Below are positions 20,350 through 31,139 of a stretch of DNA of 32,500 nucleotides, piece by piece. The stretch spans positions 1 to 32,500 of the forward strand of contig LUCW03000762.1 of the NCBI GenBank assembly GCA_001586965.3, in the 5' to 3' direction. The position numbers and the translations under genes are program-made. The DNA is from Sphaeroforma sirkka. Lineage: Eukaryota > Opisthokonta > Ichthyosporea > Ichthyophonida. How positions within the stretch are numbered: position 1 is the stretch's first letter; each line of letters starts with the position of its first letter. A model generated the notes under the pieces. That model did no database searches, had not been told where the DNA came from, and saw nothing but the letters and a program-made list of their open reading frames with translations.

Positions 20350-22490
20350 ATACTCCTATATTGAATTTTCAATCCTTTATTGGATCTTTCATTAATAATA
20401 TATATTGGATCTTCCAATCCTCTATTACATCTTTCAATCGTATATAGAATTATACAATCCTATTTATATTGAACCTTTCAATCCTATATTGAATCTCTCA
20501 ACTCTTTATTGAAACTTCCATCATATATTAAACCTTTGAATCCTCTATTGAATCTTTCAATCCTATTAAAAATATTACAATCTTATATTGAATCTTTAAA
20601 TTCTGTATTGAATCTTTCAATCCTATATAAAATCTTTCAATGCTATATCAAATCTATCAATATTTCCCTATAGAATCCCTCAAGCCTACATCGAATATTT
20701 CAATTCTATAATAACGCTTTCAATTCCCTATTGAGACTTTCAATCTCCTATTCAGCCTTTAAGTTCTATATTGAATCCATTGATTCTCAATTGAATCTTT
20801 ACATCCCCAATTGAATCTTTGCATCCTCAACTGAATCTTTGAATCCTCAATTGAATTCTTCAACCCTCTATTGAATCTTTCAATTTAATCATTAAATGAA
20901 TTTTCAATTCAACGTTGAATTTATCAATCCTCTTGTATTAAACCTTTCAAATCCCTATTGAGTCTTTCAATCCTACAAATTGAATCTTTCACTTATATAT
21001 TAGATCATTCTATCCTTCATTAAATCTTTCAATCCCATTTTTAAAATTTCGCTTCTAAATATTAAATCTTTCGTTCCTCTATTGAATTTATCAATTCTCT
21101 ATCGAATCTTTCAGTCCTACATTGCATTTTTAAATTCTATATTGAATCTTCTGTAATTCTATATTGAGAATATCAAACCTCTATTGAATCTTCCAATCCT
21201 ATAATGAATAATTTAATCATATATTAAACCTTTGAATTCTTTAACAGTCTACCTTTCGATCTTAAATTGAATCTTTGAATTCTCTATTGTATTTTTTTAT
21301 TCAAAATCGAATTTATTAAACATCTATTGAATCTGCCATCCCTATATCAAATCTATTATTAATACTATATTGAACCTATTTATCCTTTATTGAACCTCCC
21401 AATCCTCTATTCAATCTTTCAATCCTATATTTCAATTTTCTACTGAATCTTTCAATCTTCAATCGAATCTTAATCATGTATAAAATCTTTCAATCCTGTA
21501 TTGAATCCAACAATCCTATGTATCAAGAATACCAATACTCTATCTTTCAATCCTATGTATCAAGAATACCAATACTCTATCTTTCAATCCTAAATTTTCC
21601 AATCCTGAAAGTTTTTACTAATATTTGAATCATTCAATCCTACAATTAATCATTTTTTTGAATTCTGTTCGAATTTTTAATCTTCTATTGAAAATTTAAG
21701 TCCTCTGTTGAACTATTCAAAACTATATTGAATCTATCAATTTTATACTGGATCTTTTAATCCTCAATTGAATCTTTCAATCCTCTACTTAATCCTTCAG
21801 AATTCTATTGAATCTATCAATCCTATGTTTTAGCTTTTATGAATGCTATAATATAACATTACATTTATAAATCTTTTATTGAACCTTTCAATACGATTTT
21901 GAATCTTTCAATCTTACACATATTCAATTTTTCAGTCCTGTATAGAAATTTTCAATCCTGCTTTGAATCTATAAAATATCAATCCGCTATTAAATCTTCC
22001 AATCCTATATTGAATATTGAATCTACAATGAATCTTCCAATTCTCTATTAAATCTTCGAATCTTCTATTTAATTTTTTAATCATCTATTGGGACTTTCGA
22101 TTCTCTATTCAACGTTTCGATTCTATATCAAATCGTTCAATCCTCTTGTGAGATATTCAATTCGAAATCGAATCAATCCAAACCTCTAAAAATCGTATCT
22201 TGCAATTTTCTATTGAACCTTTGAATCTTAAATATCATCTCTTTCAATCCTATATTAAATCTCTCGATCCTAATTCGAGTCTTTTAAACCTCTATTGAAT
22301 CTTTCAATCCTATATTGAATCTTTCAGTTCTTTACTGAATCTTGCAATCCTCGATTGAATCTTTCAATTCTGAATCAATTCTTTCAATTCTATAATGTCT
22401 ATCACTCTTATATTGAGAACATCAATCCACTATAGAATTTTCCAATCTTTTTCTTTATTTTTTTATAGTATTTATACTGAATCTTTCAGT
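20350..22490. repeat. Degenerate satellite, unit about 21 bp with an inverted-repeat core
   Basis: About 100 diverged copies of a unit close to CTATATTGAATCTTTCAATC fill 2.1 kb. Its core ATTGAATCTTTCAAT is a 6-bp inverted repeat around TCT. Units vary in length and sequence, so the array is old, but a local 37-bp exact duplication (21511-21547 and 21548-21584) is younger. The array starts right at the end of the copia 3' LTR and stops at a unique segment before the next LTR. It is not coding. Confidence 0.88.
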
Positions 22491-22564
22491 CCTACAATGG
22501 GACGCCTTATGGTAGAGGCAGGGAAACATTGGGAAGGATGTACTCCGAAGGAGGGAGAGGGCGT
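22491..22564 (+). other. Polypurine tract and short internal remnant before LTR R1
   Basis: GAAGGAGGGAGAGGG (about 22547-22560) is a typical purine-rich primer site four bases from the LTR start TGAGAGACC. The sequence before it, from 22491, is probably all that is left of the element's internal part. Confidence 0.55.
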
Positions 22565-22604
22565 TGAGAGACCACAGGTCTCAGGCCAGATTTTACAGCA
22601 ATAA

Positions 22605-23074
22605 ACCATCCTTGATTTATGGAAGTCATCAGAGTTAGCTCACTCCCGAGAGCTAATCAAGTTGCTCAAATTACTCCCAAGAGTTGAGTTATCACTTAAC
22701 CGACTTTCGAGAGCAGATTAAGTTCTCTAACCGATTCCCGAGAGTGGATTAAGCCTGTCAACCGCAACATATTGATAATAGCTGCGGTTCTATGTGAGTC
22801 ACAACCTATGCGGAAAGGCATCATGTGATTAGCGTGAGGACCATCCTTGATTTATGGAAGTCATCAGAGTTAGCTCACTCCCGAGAGCTAATCAAGTTGC
22901 TCAAATTACTCCCAAGAGTTGAGTTATCACTTAACCGACTTTCGAGAGCAGATTAAGTTCTCTAACCGATTCCCGAGAGTGGATTAAGCCTGTCAACCGC
23001 AACATATTGATAATAGCTGCGGTTCTATGTGAGTCACAACCTATGCGGAAAGGCATCATGTGATTAGCGTGAGG
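22605..23074 (+). repeat. Perfect 235-bp tandem duplication inside LTR R1
   Basis: 22605-22839 and 22840-23074 appear identical by eye. The copy of this LTR at 29931-30436 has the unit once. The identity implies a recent duplication or an assembly artefact. Confidence 0.92.
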
Positions 23075-23268
23075 TTTAGTTGCAGAGAATTTGAAATAGA
23101 ATGGCATCGAAGTGTTAAAGGGTTCCGCGTAAGGTTTCTCATACTGACTATATGAGTTTTTACCCTGGCCAGCCCAAGTGGCTGAACACTAGCATAAACA
23201 CCTTAGGTATAAAACCAAGGTGAGGTCAGAAATAAATAAATACATTTGCACTTTGTTTAAAGTCTACT

Positions 23269-23518
23269 TGTAGTAAGTATACGCTGGATAACTGTATCTC
23301 AACGTTCTCCCTCCTCAGGGAGGGGGACGTTGTTCATTCATTAGTAATTATAAACAGTAATCCTAAAATGACTGACTCTTAAAAATGAGTCATTAGTCAT
23401 GTGCTGTAAAACCAGCAAAACCCTAAAACCCAGTTTATTAGACTATTTTGATAAACTGTAAAACTTGTAATAAACCTAAAATAATCAAATAAATCTAAGT
23501 ACTTGTAATCTGACCACA
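23269..23518 (-). repeat. Solo LTR of the element A family, 4-bp target duplication
   Basis: This is the inverted copy of 8333-8580, starting TGTAGTAAG and ending CCACA on the plus strand, with scattered differences. It is flanked by TACT on both sides (23265-23268 and 23519-23522). The empty site is present in the other R copy, where the sequence AAAGTCTACTACATTGTA runs through without an insert. Confidence 0.93.
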
Positions 23519-23599
23519 TACTACATTGTACTCTGACAATTGGAGGTTACTATTGTGACACTGACAAAGCGTGGGTACAACGACTGCCGAATCACACGT

Positions 23600-26500
23600 T
23601 TCGCCCGCGTTTTGTTGCCCAATACAACATCCAGATGTACAGGGATATAGCGCATCAACGTCGATCACTACGTTAGTCATGCATACCAGGTGTCCACCAA
23701 GATCTCTTCAACTCAGCTAGCCCACACGTCATCCCACCGGACACAGCACTAACACCTCCATCGAATGCAGTTATTCACTCGTGAGATGGTGTTGGAGGCA
23801 ATACTGCGCTATCCAAACAAGGGCCCTGCTCCAGATGATATCCATATCTTTCTCCTTAAGGCCGCAGTAGAACAATCAACTGAACCCCCAACTATGAGAC
23901 GCGCTGACCCTGACAGCCTACTCATTAGCATCCTAGCCGAGGCATTTTCCGCCCTCCTAATGGCTGCTGCATTCCCTAAAGCTCTCAATTGTACCCTCTT
24001 GACAGCCCATCCGAAGAAAGCAGACACGGATATTGCATCCCCTGCCGATTTCCGACCGATATCTTTAACGCAGATTGTTCGACGCATCTTTGAGAAGTAC
24101 TTCGTACAGCTGATAACAAATCACCCCGGATCAGTCCCCCCATGCAACTCAAGCTGGAATTAAACCACGCTACTCCTGTCATTGTAAGTTTCGGTCTATC
24201 AAGGCGATATCAACGGCTAAGAGTAATTAAACGCTTATGAAAATAGGTCTTAATATAATAAAATTCAAAGTAAAATAAACGAAATGGTTCTTTTAGTAAA
24301 GTTAGGTATGCCTCGCGAAAACAGCAATACTCTGAGGGATTGTGAGGCTGAGACATTGCCTATATGTTTCCGCCGAAGGGATTTTATTTAGCTTTTCGTT
24401 GTCGCTCTAATAGAAACTATGACATGTTTCTTAGAGGCGAATCCGCGAGACTCATAAAATCCTATCTTTAGAAGAAAAATAATAATAAAAGAAAAGAGAA
24501 AAAAAGAACTCTTGATGTCCTTAGTTATTGTTTTAACCAGTAGCTCGCCACTTATCAAGAATTACCGACTAGCCGTCATCAGACTGTCACATCTGGTTGG
24601 CTGAACGGAGGATAAACTAGGCAGCGCTAATAGTCTCTAGAAACTTATGTGCGGTTGAGCCATCTCGCTACCGAAGTATTCAGATATAAATAGATTTGGA
24701 AGGTAAATATAGTTCTATTATTAGATTTTAGTGGCCTTGTCCAAATATCTGATATGTAAAATGGAAAAGGTATTCTATTAATAAAACCGTTAAACCCCAT
24801 TTGAGAAAAGCGAAGTTTACGAAATTTTAAAGGTACGTTTATGTACACGATTCTAACGTGGAGGCCAGGCTATTACATCATACTCATGCCCTAGCCGCGA
24901 TGGAATCTGAAACACAACCCGAGGAAGCCTGGAATGATGCGTGTCTTGATATCACCAAAGCGTACGATAAAGTGGTTCTCCCGCGCATGTGGATACTGTT
25001 GCGCCACGCTGGAATGCCAGAACTGAATCAGTAGTCTCCGCAGATTGTTCGAGAATTTTCCCACACGGGTGACGTATCGTGGAAAGCTTTCACCTCTATT
25101 CCATAGAACGAATGGTATACTCCAAGGTTCGATTGTCGATTCACAGCCTTTTATTATTTACATGGACTCCCTGGCTATTACGCTTGCACAATTTCGGCCG
25201 AAACTCCTCCGCTTCTACCTCTTTGTAGATGACGCGCATCTAGGCTCCGCAGTCTGTTCAGTTGCAACCCTTCCTAAACGCGATCTATGATTGGGGTCGA
25301 CAATCTAGTCTAGAACAAGAGATTTCTAAGCCCCAAAAGAGATCGTCGAGTATGCTGTACGATGTACCGCTTCTCTGTATCAAAGGATATCTCATCACCC
25401 TAACACTAGTAGGCTCCCCAAATGCGAACGCTCTCAACAGAGGCCTACTTATCCCTCCCATGCCTATGGCGGCGGAACTCTCTGACATATATCCACAGCC
25501 TTTTAAATACTTAGGATTCCAACTGTCCCAGGCATACGGGGTATCGACTCTGTAAAACACGTGAACCATCTCGTGGCAGCATTACTCCAGGCTATAGTGT
25601 TCTTCCGGGCGTATGGGTTTTACGGATTTAGCTGGCGTCATCTGCGAAATCGGCTGAAAATATTCAAGACATTCATTCTTTTGCCGGCCATCGATGGTCT
25701 GAACATTGTTGCATGGGCTCCATCTATTTGGCATGCCGTGTAAAAGCCTTTCAAGCAGCTATCATAACCGGCACTATATCCCCAAAACGTCCATACCAGC
25801 GCATACGTCTACTTCGCTTTTGCGGTTTACTTCCAGCACGCCAATTTGTGGAGTACCTTGGTGGTTGCCTGGGACTACATCTTGACTCAATCAACCGTAC
25901 AGACCCACTCGCCCCACTTTCGAGACCCGCTTGGACACAACAGACCATTCCCGCTCAGTGTTTACGCTTATCTAAAATCAAAGTGCGGGTGCACATCTCA
26001 ACACGAAGAACTCCATAAGCTCCACGAGCAGATCCGACATAATACCACACAACGTCTCACAACCAGTAGATAGCAGGCAAGGCTCGCCGCCAATACTACT
26101 ATCGACTTGTAAGAGGAGAACTTCTCACCACGGATCGGGACAAGCCATCCCATGATAGCTTTACCCATTGCCGCGAACACACCTCAATTCGTCTTTGTAC
26201 CATGATAGCAACCAACACGTTCCTGTTCAAATTGCTTGACTATCGTACTGGTGGATGCCTCTGTCCTGTGTGCCCTGGAGATAAGACTTTTACGTCCAGC
26301 CACTTTGCCTGTATCAGTTCTCTGATAAAAGCGTATTCTGGTGAGTACCCTCCATTACCGGACTTACTACAACAACTGCAGGATCTGCATGATTACCACG
26401 GCATATGGACTCTCTATAAGCATCTCGGGAGCTTTCTCGTCCATGAACAACAGGCGCCAATTCATCCCCATCCAGTACCAGTCAATAGATTGATGCTTCC

Positions 26501-26954
26501 CATACCCCGTCTCATCACTTTACTGAAGTATTATTTCCAGATTTTGGTACAGACCAAATCTTCGAGACTTCTAAAACCACCCATGATACTTCCCGCTATG
26601 GCTAGCCATTTTATTCCAAATACTTCAGTTGTATGGTGTGATATCGGACAGCCCCCGATTTCGCACCGAAACAGAATTGCGGGTAACAACCTCACTCTGC
26701 TTGGCATCACGTTCAAAATATCTCAGACCGACTCAGCCCATATTACCACTACAAGTGTGCGCCAGCTTTATTACACGCAATGGCACACATATTTTAGTTC
26801 ACGCCCAATGGTAGAGGTATTCTGTATCCATCGCCGTAATTTAACGCACCGTGTGTCTTCCATTATTGCATCACTCGCCCCGAGCTTTTCGCGGCAGGTC
26901 GACAACCTCAACTTCCCTTCAATTTTTCCAAAACCTCTCCAACGAATATGAAGC
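23600..26954 (+). pseudogene. LINE (non-LTR retrotransposon) RT and C-terminal zinc region, 5' truncated
   Basis: RT motifs of a LINE appear in order: NKGPAPDDIHIFLLKAA near 23816, FRPISLTQIVRRIFEKYF near 24050, QAGIKPRYSC at 24150-24179, LDITKAYDKV near 24945, NGILQGSIVDSQP near 25110, the catalytic FVDD at 25222-25233, and KYLGFQLS near 25507. A cysteine-histidine motif (CPVC...H..C) at 26262-26312 is the usual C-terminal zinc site of such proteins, and about 210 further residues run to 26951. No endonuclease domain is seen before 23765. Frames change at a C6 run (24135-24140), near 25040 and near 25290, 25555 and 26100, and a 669-bp insert splits the RT. No poly(A) tail is obvious after 26954. 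Confidence 0.88.
24183..24851 (+). other. 669-bp non-coding insert in the LINE RT, possible intron
   Basis: The RT motif QAGIKPRYSC breaks here, and the protein resumes with SNVEARLLHHTHAL after 669 bases; the borders may shift by two bases because both sides share AT. The insert has stops in all frames. GTAAGT begins at 24184 and TTCTAAC lies at the right border, which resemble a spliceosomal donor and branch site, but GT-AG joining would leave the frame off by one. Complementary blocks with group I-like topology are also present: ACGGC (24213-24217) with GCCGT (24572-24576), GACTA (24567-24571) with TAGTC (24631-24635), CTCGCG (24312-24317) with CGCGAG (24444-24449). Neither identity is proven. 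Confidence 0.45.
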
Positions 26955-27249
26955 CTGATGTACATGTAGACATATAAAACTTTATCCAAATTGAGATAAA
27001 TAATATTATCCCTACTATCACTCCCATGCCCGTCATCTATAACTGTTCGGCGAATCAACCTTCTGCACGGAAATGGCGTCCCCAATATCATTTTCATTTT
27101 TAGTCAGTCGTAGACTCTTCTGTACAATCCTAAAGGGATCAGCACATCCAGAGCAGGTTATACCTTGGAGTGTATAGGGAATAGTTTGATGGAGTGAGTG
27201 TTATTGGATACTTTTCCATATACTCTGTGATGCAAACAGTACAGATGAA
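26955..27249. other. Gap between the LINE and the exonuclease gene
   Basis: No gene, repeat or RNA is recognisable. It may contain the LINE 3' tail and the last part of the minus-strand gene. Confidence 0.4.
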
Positions 27250-30200
27250 AATTATTGAAAATATACAGTCATTACCCAGAAATTCTTCTCGCATATCATA
27301 ACCTTCTTTTCGCCTGACAATGGCTTAGTCCAGTCACATTTTCATATATCATTCCCTTTGTATATGTCTAATCCTAATTGAGATCTCGATAGATTCGCCA
27401 TGCTCATCATTCTCTGACTCCGGTCAATTAGGTCAAAGTCCTTTGCAGCGGCCGTCAGTTCTCGCGTATCGGTGAAGCGTGTAGCTCCAAAGTCTTCAGT
27501 GAGTTTCCTCGAGTCTAAATTGATGTTGGCACCATATATGTATATGCACTCCCCGGTTTTACTGGATCTTTGACTGCATAATAACCTCCGCAATCCATCT
27601 GTCTGGAATCCCGACACTAATCTGGGTACATATCATCAGAAAGTGCTAAATCGATTGTGCACACAGCCGCATGATGCAATTTCCGTTCTTTCGGTGTGAG
27701 TTGTAACCATGTTCACTTTACTGGTAGCGGCTTTCACTCAAGGTCCACGGACATATGAACGTTATCATATTCTGACAGGAATGTTTCGATATTGTTGATT
27801 AGTGTATATGTATCGGATATCTTTTTCCTCCAAATTAAAATATGCTAGTTTTGCTTCCGGGTATTGCTTCACCTTCTCCGACAAAGTTGATCTTGCCATT
27901 GCCCCATATCCAATGTATATGCTTGTATTGCAGCAATTGTCTGTGTACAAGTACTTTCCCATCCGTTTTCTTTGCACTGTTCCCAGTATTGCTCTAACAT
28001 GGGTTTGCAGTCTGAACTCTCGGCGAGTACCAGGGTTAGCTGCACATATGAGCTCTATCTATTGCATCATTGTTGCTAATCCTAAAGCTGAGCTCCCATC
28101 TGCTTCATTCACACCTCGGGTTGATTTCTAACACGTGTCCTGTTTAAAAAATTTTACCCCGTACGCGAGATGCTTTGAATCGCATATACTTTGACATGTG
28201 ATTGAGGAAAAGAGCCGCGAAATGTTTTGCATTATGTGTACTCGACACGGCTTATACTGTACTGGCATACGGAGACGGATGATCTTAGGACAACCAGAAT
28301 ACTTTATACTGTGAATTTCGTGGCCCATAGCAGTCACCCACTGCTGAAACGAGAAGTGTAATGTTGGGCGTGCTGACTCGAAAATCTCGCTTACTCTCCT
28401 AAAGGAAGTGCCCCATTCTCAAAAGTGACATGCTTGTAGGAATACGACCTGTTATAAATTAACTTTGATGGCTCCAATAGCCTGAGTATTTGGTATGTCT
28501 CATTTACTTGGACTTATTTGAGACGATAGTAGGTGTAGGAGATTATAAACTAAATTTTATAATCTCTGAACTACTACTTACAGGTTTTGGTCTTCCCGCC
28601 AATCTCCAAAATCCAATAAGTCTTTTCCTTTTTAGCTTTTCTTCAGATGGAACTTTATTTATATTAGCCAATATATTAACTTTGACTTACGTTCTTATGT
28701 CTATCTACAAATTAGGCATGTGGTCATGAACACAGTACTTCTAGTAAAAATTATTTATTAAAGAACAGTATAGAATTGGCAAATTTTCTATAGCTCGCGA
28801 ATCCAAACCCTGAAACCAGTATGTGTGTGTTTCTTGTGGGATCATCTCTATTTAGTTTGCTATTGCTCGCCTTCCATGTTACGCATAACAGTTTCATGAA
28901 TACAGTATACTCGATACCTGTAGCCCATCATCGGTCGCAGCCTATGCCCTTTGCGTTGCAATGTTCTGGTGCAGCCTTTATTTGGGCATGTGATCCGTAA
29001 GTTCTTGTGCCAAAGCGACCATGGAAGTATGTGTTGTAAACTTCGATGGAAATTACTAGGTTTCAAACTATATTAAACTAAAATACAATTTAGTCAGTAA
29101 CGTGGAAGAAAACAAAAAACAAAAACTGCGTATCAGTGTGAATTCTGCAATATCTCTGAATAGGGATATTGGTGAGAGTGGGAGGCTCGAAGCAATTATA
29201 CCCGCCGTTCACAACTGATTTCTAGAGTTCGTATTACTTATAAGCACGAAAGATCACGATACACATAATTTCATCAATTGCACTACTTGATTTAGGTATA
29301 TTCCCGCCCGGGTACTAGTAATTTCTTTTTCTTATTCGTCGTTGTCTTCCATTCCTTCTGCCTGCTGAAATATCCCATCGAATGGATCGTCAGACAAGTC
29401 TTCATTAACAGAGTCACAATCTGCGTCCCCGTCCGTGACGAGTAGACGTCCGTCATGATTACTTTCTAGCCTATCATTGTCGATATCTGATTCATTCTGT
29501 CTCATCCTGCAGCCTTCCATCATCTCCTGCCTTGTCGCCTCTACCTTTCTTTGCCCTTTTTTTTAACGAAACATCCCCTGTCAACGAAGTCTCGTACTTT
29601 TCTCGTTGTAGATGTTGTAGCCTATCGCACTTTTTCCTGTTCTTTAATTGCTCCTCGTCTGCTCTTCGCTTTTTCTAATATTTGTTGCTTTTAATTCTTG
29701 AATACGTACATCAATTAAACTTCTACTGTTTGTATCTATTCTTGTGCGCATACGTTGTAGATTCTCCCCCTGATAAAGTGCAACAGATTGAGAGCAATGT
29801 TCCTTCTCCTGATCGTGACTGGCGTTGGGGCTATCACACAGTTGATTACTTGATTGGCGTGAGACGCTGTCATCAGTTGCGACGAGAGATTGGCCATCGC
29901 GTAGTAGTGATTTCTTTTTTAAACGTGCACTGTTAGAGTACAATGTAGTAGACTTTAAATAAAGTGCAAATGTATGTATTTATTTCTGACCTCACCTTTG
30001 GTTTTATACCTAAGGCGTTTGTGCTAGTGTTCCAGCCGCTTGGGCTGGCCGGGTTAAAAACTCATATGGTCAGTATGAGAAACCTTATGCAGAACACTTT
30101 AACACTTCGATACTATTCTATTTCAACTTCTCTGCAACTAAATCTCACGCTGATCACATGATGCCTTTCCGCATAGGTTGTGACTCACATAGAACCGCAG

Positions 30201-30494
30201 CTAATATTAAAATATTGCGGTTGACAGGCTTAATTCACTCTCGGGAATCGGTTGAGAAACGTAATCTGCTCTCGGAAGTCGGTTAAGGGATAACTCAACT
30301 CTTGAGAGTAATTTGAGCAACTTGATTAGCTCAACTCTGATGACTTAGCTCTCGGGAGTGAGCTGACTCTGATGACTTTCATAAATCAAAGAAGGTTTCT
30401 TGCTGTGAAATCTGGCCTGATACCTGTAGTCTCTCATGCACGACGTTCTAGCGGCACGTTGTTCCTGAGTTAGTACTCGTGCCCCTCGAGGCAT
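27250..30494 (-). pseudogene. Broken gene: charged N-terminus, Cys domain and WRN-like 3'-5' exonuclease
   Basis: Most recognisable pieces share one minus-strand frame. The likely start is the ATG at 30494 (MPRGARVLTQEQRAARTS); a solo LTR then interrupts. A Lys/Arg/Glu-rich and acidic region follows to 29332. At 29066-28860 SLWHKNLRITCPNKGC and LQRKGH resemble the Cys domain I recall as DUF6729 in fungal proteins. From 28385 to 27765 is a conserved-looking unknown stretch with MGHEIHS, KYGVKF-like and LYTDNCC motifs. The exonuclease has Exo I D-L-E at 27737-27745, Exo II GANINLDSRKLTEDFG at 27486-27533, TRELTAAAKD, MANLSRSQLGLDIYKG, and an Exo III-like DWTKPLSGE from 27335 in which the catalytic Asp is not evident. 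Stops near 28128, 28060, 27734 and 27342 and frame changes inactivate it. The region 28400-28860 is unexplained. Confidence 0.6.
29931..30436 (-). repeat. Solo LTR of the R family (R2) with 5-bp target duplication
   Basis: It starts TGTTAGAGTAC and ends AGTCTCTCA on the plus strand, 506 bp, flanked on both sides by TGCAC (29926-29930 and 30437-30441). It matches the inverse of 22565-23538 without that copy's duplication or insertion. The insertion splits the N-terminal coding part of the minus-strand exonuclease gene. Confidence 0.9.
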
Positions 30495-31139
30495 GATGGA
30501 AGGACTGCCACTCTAGATACATTGTATGTAATTAGCACTATCTACAATATAGACGATATGTAAGCTTCTTGGAAGCACATATTGCCCATTTAAACGCTCA
30601 ACGATGTTTTTGTGTGTACTATCTTTTAAGCGAACGAAATCATCCAATCAAACGCCTTCCAGTGGTAAATAGTCTGAGCCTCATCGTTCCCGCGGTGAGG
30701 CCTTTCGGGCTTCACTGTGAGGCCCTTCGAGCGTAGGTGGCTACGCCACCCCTGAGCCTGGTTACTTCTTGTTTTTACTATTTAGAGCTTTTGTAGTAAA
30801 CTCCACAGTAAAGGTCGGCTTTAACCAGGAGTCTTCAGACCCTGGTCCTCTGACAACAATTTACATCATGACGTCGAGTTGTGGACGTCCAGTCCGGGTT
30901 GTCCTCTCGACTAGGGATAGGGCTGCCCTGTCTTCCTTGTAGGGCTGGACTGTCCCGTTTCCCAGTTACGAAAATTGAAATTTGAACTTTTTTTAGGTGA
31001 TGAAGTTTTGGTGTTTTTAGGGTCTGCACTCGGCACCATACTTTCAGTCCAAAAAGACCATACGTGTCAATTTAGAACTTTAGAAGGCTATGCATACGTA
31101 CACAACAGAGACGATTCGCAGCAACGGAACACATATCCG
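30495..31139. other. Hairpin-rich non-coding segment
   Basis: No gene is seen. From 30665 to 30965 the sequence turns GC-rich with several inverted repeats: GGTGGC-TAC-GCCACC at 30736-30750, CCTGGTTA (30757-30764) with TAACCAGG (30822-30829), ACCAGG...CCTGGT at 30824-30846, and CAGTCC...GGACTG between about 30890 and 30955. AGGCCTTTCGGGCTT and AGGCCCTTCGAGC repeat a related motif. Confidence 0.55.

Larger units (their letters stand above)
22565..23538 (+). repeat. LTR of a second retrotransposon family (R1), enlarged and interrupted
   Basis: It matches the inverse of 29931-30436, where target duplications prove the ends. R1 starts TGAGAGACC and ends CTCTGACA at 23538. It differs by a 235-bp tandem duplication (22605-23074) and by a 250-bp solo LTR of the A family (23269-23518) inserted 16 bases from its end. 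Inside are short repeats of CTCCCGAGAG type, a hairpin AACCGCA...TGCGGTT, a GGTATAAAACC TATA-like word near 23205 and AATAAATAAATA near 23232. R1 itself has no target duplication, so it is probably a 3' LTR whose element was lost on the left. Confidence 0.82.

Noticed and set aside
20350..22490. CRISPR-like array of short repeats
   Set aside because: Repeats are contiguous and diverged with no conserved direct repeat alternating with unique spacers, the setting is eukaryotic TE DNA, and no cas genes are present.
22493..23530. DNA transposon with TACAATG...CATTGTA terminal inverted repeats covering the R repeat
   Set aside because: The TACAATG/CATTGTA words lie outside or inside the ends fixed by the TGCAC duplication of the sister copy, which shows TG...CA LTR ends instead.
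24640..24690. Group II intron domain V or GUGCG start within the LINE insert
   Set aside because: GTGCG occurs in the middle of the insert and the GAGCC hairpin does not form a domain V with a GNRA-type loop and closing GUUC.
28490..28729. Hydrophobic 79-residue ORF as a membrane protein
   Set aside because: AT-rich sequence gives Leu/Phe/Ile-rich frames by chance; nothing else supports it, and it lies opposite the broken minus-strand gene.
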